A stretch of DNA of 14,166 nucleotides from JAWOHX01 sp046484975 (GCA_046484975.1 JAWOHX010000032.1:1-14166); one strand, 5' to 3'; positions 1 to 7,427 are shown, numbered from the stretch's first letter. Translations and numbers: made by a program. Notes: generated from the letters alone by a model not told the origin.

Positions 1-41
1 CGGCTTTTAAATTATACCATCAACCAATCCCCGTATCAAGA

Positions 42-70
42 AAAAAGACATCCGAAAGGGATGTCTTTTT
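42..70 (-). terminator. Rho-independent terminator after the phosphofructokinase gene
   Basis: A perfect 12-bp stem (42-53 with 59-70) closes a 5-base loop. Read on the minus strand it is followed by a run of Ts (complement of 41-46), as expected for the end of the kinase transcript, whose stop codon is 17 bases away. The plus strand also has T-rich sequence after the stem, so it may work in both directions for a gene lying left of the window. The first 40 bases hold nothing else I can identify. Confidence 0.8.
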
Positions 71-86
71 ATGTGTATTTTTTAGC

Positions 87-1334
87 CTATTTCCTGGCTT
101 TGAACTTTTTCAGTTTGGCGAATTTCGGCAGGCCATCTTCAAACGGAAGGAAGGTCGACCCCTGTATCAGGGGCAAGGCATAGTCGATGAACTCCTGGCC
201 GACGAAGTTCTTTTCCTCGTTGAGCCATTCCAGGGGAAAGGTTTTTTCCCTGTTGGCGGTCTGGTCAAGGTTCAGAAGGCTGGTGGCACATTCATATCGG
301 CCTTCTGCCGTTTTCCTTTCAAAAGCAACCATGACGTCGGTATGTCCGGCAACGGCGGCTTTTACGGCTTCGGCACCAGCCATGTAAGCTTCATTGATGT
401 CGGTGAGGGAACCGATATGGGCGGCGCACCGCTGCATGAGACTGAACTCGATGCCCCGGACCTTGCACTGGAACTCGTTCTGGACCGCCTCGGCAAGCAC
501 CGCCGCAGCCCCGCCAAGCTGGGCATGGCCGAAGGCATCCTTGGAGAGGTCCGAACCCATTTCGGCGATGTAGACGCCGTTTTCATCCTTGCAGCCCTCA
601 GAAAAGGCGACGATGACCTTCCCTTTGTTTTTTTCATAGACATTCCGGATGTCCTTGAAGAAATTTTCCATGGTGAACGGAACCTCGGGAAGATAGATCA
701 GGTCGGGTCCAGCGCCTTTGTATGCGGCAAGTGCGGAGGCAGCGGTGAGCCAGCCCGCATTCCTGCCCATGATCTCGATGACAGTGATCATGGGTGAGTC
801 ATAAACCCTTGCATCCAGGTATACCTCCATGAAGGTGGTGGCCACATATTTCGCCGCACTGCCGTAGCCCGGGCAGTGGTCGGTGCCGAAAAGATCGTTG
901 TCGATGGTCTTTGGGACCCCGATGACATTGCAATCATAACCTGAACTGTGGAGGTACTTGCTGATCTTGTTGCAGGTGTCCATGGAATCGTTTCCGCCGT
1001 TGTACAGGAAATACCGGATGTCATATTTTTTGAAAACCTCCAGCAGACGGACATAGTCGGTGTCATCCACATCGGCGTTTTTCAACTTGTAACGCACGGA
1101 ACCCAATGCGGAGGAAGGGGTGGTCTTCAAAAGCTCCAGCTGCTCCATGTCTTCCTTGCCCATGTCATAGAAATTCTCATCCAGAATTCCCCGGATTCCA
1201 TGGGCCGCGCCATATACCGCGGTGATGCTTTTTTCCTGCAGGGCCTGGATGAAAACCCCTGCGGCGCTGGCATTGATGACCGACGTAGGGCCTCCCGACT
1301 GACCGAACAAGCAAGCGCCTTTCAACTGAACCAT
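87..1334 (-). CDS. pfp: 6-phosphofructokinase, probably PPi-dependent
   Basis: This 415-residue cytoplasmic enzyme phosphorylates fructose 6-phosphate to fructose 1,6-bisphosphate. Visible motifs are the Gly-rich phosphate loop GQSGGPT (11-17), GGNDS (113-117), PKTIDND (141-147, catalytic Asp145) and MGRNAGW (189-195). In ATP-dependent enzymes the GGDGS glycine and the PGTIDND glycine are small. Here they are Asp116 and Lys142, the known signature of pyrophosphate-dependent enzymes. The length and the opening residues resemble clostridial Pfp proteins. The Asp usually preceding that glycine is Asn115. The ATG at 1334 has AGGAGGT six bases upstream. A promoter lies in the 70-base gap to the MATE gene and a terminator follows. 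Donor specificity is inferred from motifs; a non-standard ATP enzyme cannot be excluded. Confidence 0.93.
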   Translation of the reverse strand: MVQLKGACLFGQSGGPTSVINASAAGVFIQALQEKSITAVYGAAHGIRGILDENFYDMGKEDMEQLELLKTTPSSALGSVRYKLKNADVDDTDYVRLLEVFKKYDIRYFLYNGGNDSMDTCNKISKYLHSSGYDCNVIGVPKTIDNDLFGTDHCPGYGSAAKYVATTFMEVYLDARVYDSPMITVIEIMGRNAGWLTAASALAAYKGAGPDLIYLPEVPFTMENFFKDIRNVYEKNKGKVIVAFSEGCKDENGVYIAEMGSDLSKDAFGHAQLGGAAAVLAEAVQNEFQCKVRGIEFSLMQRCAAHIGSLTDINEAYMAGAEAVKAAVAGHTDVMVAFERKTAEGRYECATSLLNLDQTANREKTFPLEWLNEEKNFVGQEFIDYALPLIQGSTFLPFEDGLPKFAKLKKFKARK

Positions 1335-1374
1335 AATCGAACCTCCTGATCATACATAGAATATTTCAGGGACA

Positions 1375-1403
1375 AATATAACATAACGGGGCTGGAAAAT
1401 CAA
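1375..1403 (-). promoter_or_regulatory. Predicted promoter of the phosphofructokinase gene
   Basis: On the minus strand TTGATT (1398-1403) is followed after 17 bases by TATATT (1375-1380). This matches sigma-70/SigA boxes at 4/6 and 5/6 positions. The -35 box overlaps the first bases after, or at, the MATE stop codon. There is no terminator between the two genes, so the kinase may also be reached by readthrough. Confidence 0.5.
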
Positions 1404-1404
1404 A

Positions 1405-2769
1405 TCAAATCAAGACGGCAGGGGGTTTTTCCGTCTCCATTTTCCCGATCTTTTTCCGGATGCCATAGGCAAGAAAAAGGGCGGCCACGAAAGTCATGGC
1501 TTCCGCCAGGGGCTGGACGATGAACAGACCGGTCAAGCCAAAGAAAGTGGGCAGAATGAGGATGAGGGGGATATAGAAGAGACCCTGCCTGGATATGGAG
1601 AGAATCAAGGCACCCCTCGCATGCCCCAAAGCCTGGAACAAAACATTGATGGTGATGGTGAAGCCGATGAGGGGCATGGCAGTGGCGATGAATTTGAAGG
1701 CTCTGTTGCCGATGAACAGCATTTCCTCCGTGGCATTGAACGCCATCATGATCTGGGAGCTGAAGAAATAGAAGACCAGGCCGGACAAAACGGAAATGAG
1801 GGTGGTGGTCCGGATGGCGAACCAGGTGGCCTTCTTCAACCGGATATAGTTGCGGGCGCCGTAGTTGAATCCGGCCACGGGCTGGAAGCCCTGTGAAAAA
1901 CCAAAGATGATGCACATGCTGATCATAATGACCCTGCCAACGACACCGATGCTTGCGATTGCAGCATCCCCGTAGGGCCTGGCAGCCACATTGAGCAGGG
2001 CAACGGAGAAGCTTTGGAGAGCCTGCCGCAGGAAGGTGGGGATCCCGATTTTCATGATTTGGACATAAAGATATTTTTTGGCGGTGAAGAACCTGTAACT
2101 GATTCGGACCAGGCTCTTTTTCCTCAGGTAGCATTGGAAGAGGATCAAAAAGGAAATCATCTGGGAAATCACGGTGGCCACTGCGGCTCCGGTGACACCC
2201 ATGTTGAAGGTGAAGATGAACAGGGGATCCAGGGCGATGTTGAGCAGCGCACCTGCACCCATGCCAATCATGGAACGAAAGGCGCTGCCTTCGCTCCGCA
2301 AGGTATTGTTGAGGGTCATGTTCAGGATCTGGAAGGTGCAGAACATGAGCAGGATGGAGGCGTAGTCCTTTGCATAGACCATGATGCTGTCCGTGGCACC
2401 GAAAGCGTACAGGATGGGCTGGATGAACAAGAGCCCTGAAATGGTGAAAAGCAACCCCAGGGCCATGGAGGTGAAAAATGCCGTGGAGGCGGCCCGGTTG
2501 GCCTCCATACCGTTTTTCTCCCCAAGCATCCTGGAGATGTAGGAGCCGCTGCCCACCCCGAAGGCCAGGCCGATGGCGGATATGAGCAACAGCAAGGGCA
2601 GTGCGATGGAAACCGCACCGATGGCGCTTTCCCCGAGGCGGCTGACATACAGGGCGTCCACGGTGTTGTATATGGCCATCACGAGCATCCCTGCGATGGA
2701 AGGCACGGCAAGACGGGTGACGGCTTTGGGGATGGAGGAGTTCTCCATAAGTTCCACTCTTTTGTCCAT
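1405..2769 (-). CDS. MATE family multidrug/toxin exporter
   Basis: This 454-residue inner-membrane protein has about 12 hydrophobic helices in two homologous halves. It is expected to export cationic drugs or metabolites in exchange for Na+ or H+. The N-terminal part (PSIAGMLVMAIYNTVDALYVSRLG, split by a short loop from GVGSGSYISRMLGEKN) matches the conserved first helices of MepA/NorM-like MATE proteins. The C-terminal half repeats the pattern, with GFNYGARNY as its conserved loop. I chose the ATG at 2769 (MDKRVELMEN) because AAGGAGT lies 5-6 bases upstream; a start six codons earlier has no site. The gene is transcribed divergently from the acyl-CoA synthetase gene, and its substrate cannot be told from sequence. 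Confidence 0.9.
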   Translation of the reverse strand: MDKRVELMENSSIPKAVTRLAVPSIAGMLVMAIYNTVDALYVSRLGESAIGAVSIALPLLLLISAIGLAFGVGSGSYISRMLGEKNGMEANRAASTAFFTSMALGLLFTISGLLFIQPILYAFGATDSIMVYAKDYASILLMFCTFQILNMTLNNTLRSEGSAFRSMIGMGAGALLNIALDPLFIFTFNMGVTGAAVATVISQMISFLILFQCYLRKKSLVRISYRFFTAKKYLYVQIMKIGIPTFLRQALQSFSVALLNVAARPYGDAAIASIGVVGRVIMISMCIIFGFSQGFQPVAGFNYGARNYIRLKKATWFAIRTTTLISVLSGLVFYFFSSQIMMAFNATEEMLFIGNRAFKFIATAMPLIGFTITINVLFQALGHARGALILSISRQGLFYIPLILILPTFFGLTGLFIVQPLAEAMTFVAALFLAYGIRKKIGKMETEKPPAVLI

Positions 2770-2792
2770 AAGCACTCCTTGGTACAAAGAGT

Positions 2793-2821
2793 ATTATAAA
2801 TTCATTCCATCCGATATGCAA
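2793..2821 (-). promoter_or_regulatory. Predicted promoter of the MATE gene
   Basis: On the minus strand TTGCAT (2816-2821) is followed after 17 bases by a perfect TATAAT (2793-2798). It lies about 25 bases upstream of the chosen start codon. Confidence 0.6.
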
Positions 2822-2834
2822 GGCAATTATCTCT

Positions 2835-2863
2835 TTCTATCCCCGCATCATATCGAGTATAAT
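2835..2863 (+). promoter_or_regulatory. Predicted promoter of the acyl-CoA synthetase gene
   Basis: A perfect TATAAT -10 box sits at 2858-2863, 27 bases before the start codon. The -35 region at 2835-2840 (ttctat) is a poor match, so an activator may be needed. The promoter is back to back with that of the MATE gene; the two -35 regions are about 13 bases apart. Confidence 0.5.
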
Positions 2864-2890
2864 GGAATCAGTGTTGAAAGGGAGGTCGTT

Positions 2891-5110
2891 ATGGAATTGT
2901 CTGAAAAAACCTTCATGGAGATCGACGGGATTTTTGATGTGGCCCATCAGCAGTCCAGGAGCATTCTTTTTGAGCATGAGATATACCATATCCTGAAACT
3001 GATCGGCCTCAGTGTTCCCCGGTTTCATTTCCTCAGGAGCCCGGAGGAACTCACCAAGGACATCCTGGAGGAATACGGACACCGTGTGGTGTTGAAAATC
3101 GTATCTCCACATATCGTTCACAAACAGAAAATCGGAGGGGTCAGGATCATCAACAACCATGACGACCTGTTTGCCCGGTATGTGCTTAGCCGGATGAAAG
3201 AGGAAGTGCTGGCCGGCACCAAGGGATACGAACCGGAAATCACCGGGTTCCTTGTTGTGGAATTCATCGAGTTCACCAACAGTCTGGGCAACGAGCTGCT
3301 CATCGGCGTGAAGACGGACCGGGCATTCGGCCCGGTGGTCACCTTAAGCAAGGGAGGGGATGATGCGGAATTTTTCGCAAAATTCTATGATCCCGCCAAC
3401 CTGTTCCTGCCCCACCTTTCCTATGATGAGGCCAGGCAACTGGCGGAATCCTTGAAGATCATCAACAAATTCAACGAGATCGGGCACCCGGAATACACGA
3501 ACCTCATCGCACAGGTCGCCTTTTCCGTGAGCTATCTGGCAAAGGAGTATTCCTTCATTTCCTCCCGGAAGACCCGATATCATCTCAAGACCCTGGATGT
3601 CAATCCATTCGTGTTCTCCAAGAAAGGGGAATTCATTGCAGTGGACGGTTATGCGGAATTTGAAAAAGAGGAGACGGACAAGGACTATTCTGTGAACACC
3701 GAGAACCTGGAAGCCTTTTTCAAACCGGATGGAATCGCCGTCATCGGGGTATCCCGGGACGAGAACAAGTATGGGATGGGCAGGGAAATCGCCAACCTCA
3801 TCCACGAACTGGGCAGGAAGGACCTGTATTGCGTGAACCTCAGGGGAGGCACCACCAACATCAAGAACACGGAGTACAACCTGTATCCCACATTGGATGA
3901 CATCCCTGCAAACATCGACCTGGCGGTCTACACAGCCCCCGCCAACAATGTGTGCTCCTTCTTTGAATCCATGAAGAAAAACATACCAAAGGCCGTCATC
4001 CTCATCCCGGGGATCCCCAGCGACATCGGTTATGAGGAGTTCAAGGAAAGGCTCCGGGCCATTGTTCCGGAAGGAGTTAGGATCATCGGACCCAACTGCA
4101 TGGGCATCTACCATGGGGAAGCCCCCGGTGTGAACACCCTTTTCATTGAAAAGGAAAGACTGGCCATCCGGTCCAACGAGAAAAGCAACGTGGTGCTGCT
4201 GACGCAGAGCGGGGGAATGGCCATCACCCTCATCGACAAGTTGAAATCCACCCCGGTTTTCAAGGTCGTGGCCAGTTTTGGCAACAAGTATGACGTGAAG
4301 ATCACCGATCTTTTGAAATATTTCTCGGATGACAGGGAATCCAATATCCTTGCCCTATATGTAGAGGGATTCGACAAGAAGGAAGGCAGATTGTTCTTTG
4401 ACATCGCGAAACAGACGACAAAACCTGTCATCGTGTTCAAAGGAGGAAAGACACTGGCGGGAGCCAAGGCCGCTGCCAGCCACACCGCCTCCATGACAGG
4501 GGACTACGACACCTTCAAGGCTGCCTGCGGTCAATCGGGGGTCATCCTGGTGGAGGACATCAACATGTACATGAATGCCATCAAGGCCTTCTCCCTCCTG
4601 CATCACAAGAAGAAGACAGGGCTCCGGGCAGCGGGGGTCTTCAATGCCGGCTTCGAAGCCACCATCGCCAGTGACGAGCTGGGGATCCTGATCCCTGCCC
4701 AGGTGGGGCCGGACACCCTTTTGGAACTGGAGAAAATCAACACCCATGGGCTGGCGGATGTCCGCAACAGCATCCTGGATGTCACCCCCATGACGGACGA
4801 TGTCATGTACGGCCGTTTCATCGAAGCCTTGATGAAGGACGACCAGGTGGATTGCCTTATCGTGGGGGTCGTTCCCCATGTGGAGAACATCAAATCCACC
4901 CCGGACATGTGCAAACGGGAGGATTCCCTGGCCAACATCATCGTGGACATCTTCAGAAGATACGACAAACCCCTGGTGGTATCGGTGAATGGAGGGGAGT
5001 ACTATTCTGAATTCGTGGCCATCATGGAGCATGCTGGTGTCCCGGTCTATTCCGATGTTCGCTCCTGCGTGGGCGCCCTCCGATTGTTCATGGCATACAA
5101 AAAAAGTTGA
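2891..5110 (+). CDS. Acyl-CoA synthetase, NDP-forming (fused alpha/beta acetate-CoA ligase family)
   Basis: This 739-residue cytoplasmic enzyme probably interconverts acyl-CoA, ADP and phosphate with free acid, CoA and ATP. Residues about 20-260 form the ATP-grasp (beta) part: VVLKIVSPHIVHK with conserved GGV (66-84), and DVNP (236-239). Residues about 271-405 are the CoA-binding domain (AVIGVSRD at 283-290, GPNCMG at 400-405). Residues about 430-570 are the ligase domain (TQSGGMA, then ASHTASMTG, with the phosphorylated His531). A further ligase-like region follows to the end. In the usual fused PatZ/ACD proteins the CoA-binding part comes first; here the ATP-grasp part does. The ATG at 2891 follows AGGGAGGT; the open frame continues 106 codons upstream but those overlap the MATE gene and both promoters. 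Substrate (acetyl-, propionyl- or other CoA) is unknown, and a protein-acetylating role is unlikely without a GNAT domain. Confidence 0.88.
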   Translation: MELSEKTFMEIDGIFDVAHQQSRSILFEHEIYHILKLIGLSVPRFHFLRSPEELTKDILEEYGHRVVLKIVSPHIVHKQKIGGVRIINNHDDLFARYVLSRMKEEVLAGTKGYEPEITGFLVVEFIEFTNSLGNELLIGVKTDRAFGPVVTLSKGGDDAEFFAKFYDPANLFLPHLSYDEARQLAESLKIINKFNEIGHPEYTNLIAQVAFSVSYLAKEYSFISSRKTRYHLKTLDVNPFVFSKKGEFIAVDGYAEFEKEETDKDYSVNTENLEAFFKPDGIAVIGVSRDENKYGMGREIANLIHELGRKDLYCVNLRGGTTNIKNTEYNLYPTLDDIPANIDLAVYTAPANNVCSFFESMKKNIPKAVILIPGIPSDIGYEEFKERLRAIVPEGVRIIGPNCMGIYHGEAPGVNTLFIEKERLAIRSNEKSNVVLLTQSGGMAITLIDKLKSTPVFKVVASFGNKYDVKITDLLKYFSDDRESNILALYVEGFDKKEGRLFFDIAKQTTKPVIVFKGGKTLAGAKAAASHTASMTGDYDTFKAACGQSGVILVEDINMYMNAIKAFSLLHHKKKTGLRAAGVFNAGFEATIASDELGILIPAQVGPDTLLELEKINTHGLADVRNSILDVTPMTDDVMYGRFIEALMKDDQVDCLIVGVVPHVENIKSTPDMCKREDSLANIIVDIFRRYDKPLVVSVNGGEYYSEFVAIMEHAGVPVYSDVRSCVGALRLFMAYKKS

Positions 5111-5134
5111 TTTTGACCTTTTTTCTGGTAGAAT
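5107..5134 (+). promoter_or_regulatory. Predicted promoter of the aldolase gene (extended -10)
   Basis: TTGATT (5107-5112) is followed after 16 bases by TAGAAT (5129-5134), preceded by TG at 5126-5127, an extended -10 element. The -35 box overlaps the synthetase stop codon. No terminator separates the two genes, so both independent and read-through expression are possible. Confidence 0.5.
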
Positions 5135-5168
5135 GTATTTGAATCAAAGAGAAGGAGAATGATATTCA

Positions 5169-6107
5169 ATGGCATTGATTACATCCAAAGAAATGTTTGC
5201 AAAGGCGTACAAAGGGGGATACGCCATCGGCGCCTTCAATGTGAACAACATGGAGATTGTCCAGGGCATCACGGAAGCTGCGAAGGAGACGAAATCCCCG
5301 TTGATTCTTCAGGTATCCGCAGGGGCGAGGAAATATGCAAAACACAACTACCTGATGAAGCTCATCGAGGCGGCCATCGAGGACACAGGATTGCCAATAT
5401 GCGTCCATCTGGACCATGGGGAGGATTTTGAGATATGCAAGTCCTGCATCGACGGAGGATTCACCTCAGTGATGATTGACGGATCCCAGCATGCATTCGA
5501 GGACAACATCCGCCTGACCAAGCAGGTTGTGGACTATGCCCATGCCAATGGCGTTGTTGTGGAAGGGGAACTCGGGAAACTGGCCGGAATCGAGGATGAA
5601 GTGAACGTATCCGACGAGGATGCCGCATACACCGATCCTTCGCAAGTGGAGGAATTTGTTCAAAAGACCGGGGTTGACAGCCTGGCCATCGCCATCGGCA
5701 CCAGCCATGGCGCATATAAGTTCAAGGGGGAAGCCAAGCTCAGGTTCGACATCCTGGAGGACATCCAGAGGAGGCTTCCGGGTTTCCCCATCGTTCTACA
5801 CGGGGCTTCTTCCGTGGTGCCGGAATACATCGACCTCATCAACAAATACGGGGGGGATATGCCCGGCGCCAAAGGGGTACCCGAGGAGATGCTCCGGAAG
5901 GCAGCCGCCATGGCGGTATGCAAGATCAACATCGATTCCGATCTGAGGCTTGCAATGACCGCCGCCATCCGGGAGCAGTTCGCACTGCACCCCGATCATT
6001 TCGACCCAAGGAAATACCTGGGACCCGCAAGGGACTTCATACGCAGCATTGTCAAGCACAAAATCACCCATGTGTTAGGGAGCGACGGGACAGCCGACCA
6101 GTACTAA
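5169..6107 (+). CDS. fba: Class II fructose-1,6-bisphosphate aldolase
   Basis: This 312-residue zinc enzyme splits fructose 1,6-bisphosphate into dihydroxyacetone phosphate and glyceraldehyde 3-phosphate. HLDHG (80-84) supplies the catalytic Asp82 and zinc ligand His83. GTSHGAYKF brings zinc ligand His180 and HGASS brings His211. NIDSD (254-258) is the phosphate-binding stretch. The GGDMPGAKGVPEEML segment (228-242) and DPRKYLGPAR near the C-terminus are typical of the single-type class II aldolases of many Firmicutes, Thermus and Helicobacter. The length is normal for that group. The ATG at 5169 follows AAGGAGA. It acts directly after the phosphofructokinase encoded at the left end of the window, although on the opposite strand. 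Confidence 0.96.
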   Translation: MALITSKEMFAKAYKGGYAIGAFNVNNMEIVQGITEAAKETKSPLILQVSAGARKYAKHNYLMKLIEAAIEDTGLPICVHLDHGEDFEICKSCIDGGFTSVMIDGSQHAFEDNIRLTKQVVDYAHANGVVVEGELGKLAGIEDEVNVSDEDAAYTDPSQVEEFVQKTGVDSLAIAIGTSHGAYKFKGEAKLRFDILEDIQRRLPGFPIVLHGASSVVPEYIDLINKYGGDMPGAKGVPEEMLRKAAAMAVCKINIDSDLRLAMTAAIREQFALHPDHFDPRKYLGPARDFIRSIVKHKITHVLGSDGTADQY

Positions 6108-6112
6108 AGTCA

Positions 6113-6136
6113 AAGGGCCGCAGGATTGCGGCCCTT
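6113..6136 (+). terminator. Terminator hairpin between the aldolase and TetR genes
   Basis: A perfect 10-bp GC-rich stem (6113-6122 with 6127-6136) has a 4-base loop, five bases after the aldolase stop. The T-run expected directly after it on the plus strand is weak (ttattct), though more Ts come at 6150-6154. The converging TetR transcript also runs into it and then into TTTGACTTT, so it probably serves both genes. Confidence 0.7.
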
Positions 6137-6168
6137 ATTCTGCCTGATGTTTTTCAAAAAAACAGGAA

Positions 6169-6792
6169 TCAAGTCAAACCCTGTCTCAGGAACAATAGGG
6201 TCGTGTCCACCAGACGCCTGTACATTGCCTCATCGATCCGGCCCATGTCCTTTGTACGTTCCCGCATGTAGTCGCTCAAAGATATGGAGAGGCCGGTCAG
6301 CAGGTGGGCGGTGTAGGGGACATCCAGATTGGCACGGATTTCCTTGCGTTTGATGGCATCCTGCAGCAAATCCCGAAGGAAAGCATTGCTTTTCTCCACA
6401 TTGTCACCCAGAATTTTCTTTTTCAGGGAGAGATCTGCGGTCTGCATGAAGGAATCAATGATGGCGGACAGTTTCGGGTTCTCTTTTTGAAATGACAATC
6501 CCCCCAGAAACAGTACCCTCAGGAGATCGAACAGGGGAATGGGACCTGCATGAATGCCCAGTTCCTTGAGATAAGCCACTTTCTTCTCCGCGGCTGTATC
6601 CATCACCAGGCGAAACAGGTCCTCCTTCCCGTTGAAATACTGGTAGAAACTCCCCTTGGCAATCCCGGCCTTCTCCACCATCCTGCTGATGCTGAATGAC
6701 GCATACCCGTGTTCATGGAACTCGTCAATGGCCACATTGAGGACCATGTCCCTTTTACCCTTTGGTAGATTGTGGTAGGTGTCCTTCGACAT
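6169..6792 (-). CDS. TetR/AcrR family transcriptional regulator
   Basis: This 207-residue DNA-binding repressor has the TetR helix-turn-helix at residues about 34-54: SISRMVEKAGIAKGSFYQYF, followed by KEDLF. The C-terminal part, about 70-207, is the helical ligand-binding and dimerisation domain, which differs between members, so the inducer is not predictable. The ATG at 6792 has AAAGGAGAT just upstream. The start lies 30 bases after the stop of a small membrane-protein gene on the same strand, with no promoter visible between, so the two should form one operon. Two palindromes at the operon promoter are the likely binding sites, meaning it should repress itself and its partner. Drug, fatty-acid or stress sensing are all possible. 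Confidence 0.92.
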   Translation of the reverse strand: MSKDTYHNLPKGKRDMVLNVAIDEFHEHGYASFSISRMVEKAGIAKGSFYQYFNGKEDLFRLVMDTAAEKKVAYLKELGIHAGPIPLFDLLRVLFLGGLSFQKENPKLSAIIDSFMQTADLSLKKKILGDNVEKSNAFLRDLLQDAIKRKEIRANLDVPYTAHLLTGLSISLSDYMRERTKDMGRIDEAMYRRLVDTTLLFLRQGLT

Positions 6793-6822
6793 GATTTCAT
6801 CTCCTTTAAAACATATCCTATG

Positions 6823-7230
6823 TCAATACAACCATATCCCCATGCAAAGGAAAACCAGCCCCATGATGGCCACCACCAGGTCAACCAGCCACAGTTTCCT
6901 GCCTGCGCGGTCAATGAAGGCGACAAACTTCTCAGACGAGGATTTCCAGTTGAACAGCAGGTTCATGGACTTCAGGGATGCCAAAGTGATGAACACGGTG
7001 AGAATCCATCCCAGGGGTACATAATCCGTCAGGGTGCCAATCCAGACCAGAACCAGCAGGACCAGGGCATAGACCAGCAGGGCATTGACCGCCACCGACC
7101 GCTTCTCCCTGCCATAATGTTTTTTCGCCCAGGCATAGAGCCTGTTGTGAAAAAACACGCCGAAGAATACCTTGGCCATCGCCGAGGCGGCAAGAACCAG
7201 GCTGATGGTGTTGAAATAGTTCATTTCCAT
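6823..7230 (-). CDS. Small four-helix membrane protein, unknown function
   Basis: I do not recognise a named family in this 135-residue hydrophobic protein. Hydrophobic segments fall at about 5-27, 46-68, 73-93 and 113-135, the last reaching the C-terminus. Between helices 1 and 2 is a basic loop (NRLYAWAKKHYGREKRS), and between 3 and 4 a mixed-charge loop (NWKSSSEKFVAFIDRAGRK), which suggests both loops are cytoplasmic. No catalytic motif is visible. The ATG at 7230 has AAGGAGGA seven bases upstream. The open frame extends to 7299, but that part overlaps the promoter and operators. It is the first gene of the operon with the TetR regulator, so it is probably what the regulator controls, perhaps a small transporter or envelope-stress protein. 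That last step is guesswork. Confidence 0.8.
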   Translation of the reverse strand: MEMNYFNTISLVLAASAMAKVFFGVFFHNRLYAWAKKHYGREKRSVAVNALLVYALVLLVLVWIGTLTDYVPLGWILTVFITLASLKSMNLLFNWKSSSEKFVAFIDRAGRKLWLVDLVVAIMGLVFLCMGIWLY

Positions 7231-7283
7231 GTTGTTTTCCTCCTTATATTCATGCACCTGCATGTCGGACTCTATACAGCCAT

Positions 7284-7299
7284 ATGACCGTGCAGTCAT
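7284..7299. promoter_or_regulatory. Predicted TetR operator, downstream copy
   Basis: The sequence atgaccgtgcagtcat has two 7-base arms around a 2-base centre with one mismatch. Centre to centre it lies exactly 16 bases from the perfect copy at 7300-7315. It lies within the 5' leader of the membrane-protein/TetR operon. Confidence 0.65.
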
Positions 7300-7315
7300 A
7301 TGACTGGTCAGTCAT
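7300..7315. promoter_or_regulatory. Predicted TetR operator, promoter-proximal copy
   Basis: The sequence atgactggtcagtcat is a perfect palindrome of two 7-base arms around a 2-base centre. It directly abuts the -10 box and covers the expected transcription start, so a bound dimer would block RNA polymerase. The size and symmetry are typical of TetR-family operators. Assignment to the regulator at 6169-6792 is inferred from position. Confidence 0.75.
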
Positions 7316-7344
7316 AATATACACCAGTGGAAGAAAGGTGTCAA
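7316..7344 (-). promoter_or_regulatory. Strong predicted promoter of the membrane-protein/TetR operon
   Basis: On the minus strand a perfect TTGACA (7339-7344) is followed after the ideal 17 bases by TATATT (7316-7321, 5/6). This is the best promoter in the window. Two operator-like palindromes follow immediately, fitting a strong promoter held down by a repressor. Confidence 0.8.
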
Positions 7345-7373
7345 TAGCCGAATCAAAAATTTTTATTTGCTTC

Positions 7374-7388
7374 CCCGGGAAACCCGGG
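7374..7388 (-). terminator. Possible weak terminator hairpin
   Basis: Two CCCGGG hexamers separated by three bases can form a short GC stem downstream of the gene ending at 7428. On the minus strand the T-rich stretch comes only about ten bases later (aaaaattttt), so termination may be inefficient or the hairpin may have no role. The rest of the 7345-7427 gap shows nothing. Confidence 0.3.
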
Positions 7389-7427
7389 ATGAGACAACTT
7401 CATCCTGCGGCCCTTAGGCAGCATCCG

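Noticed and set aside
1397..1412. Short tandem aaatc/caaat repeat at the MATE stop codon
   Set aside because: It has only about three imperfect five-base units, which can arise by chance; part of it serves as the proposed -35 box.
1400..2821. Minus-strand frame of 473 codons over the MATE gene
   Set aside because: It is an out-of-frame shadow, full of His, Pro and Arg, while the neighbouring frame gives a clear 12-helix MATE protein.
2573..2890. N-terminal extension of the acyl-CoA synthetase by 106 residues
   Set aside because: It would overlap the MATE start and both divergent promoters and shows no domain; the ATG at 2891 has an excellent ribosome site.
7231..7299. Longer start for the small membrane protein
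   Set aside because: The extra residues would be encoded by the operator and leader region, and the ATG at 7230 has a near-perfect ribosome site.
7284..7315. Two 16-bp repeats as the start of a CRISPR array or an attachment site
   Set aside because: There are only two adjacent copies without spacers, each a palindrome at a promoter; operators explain them fully.
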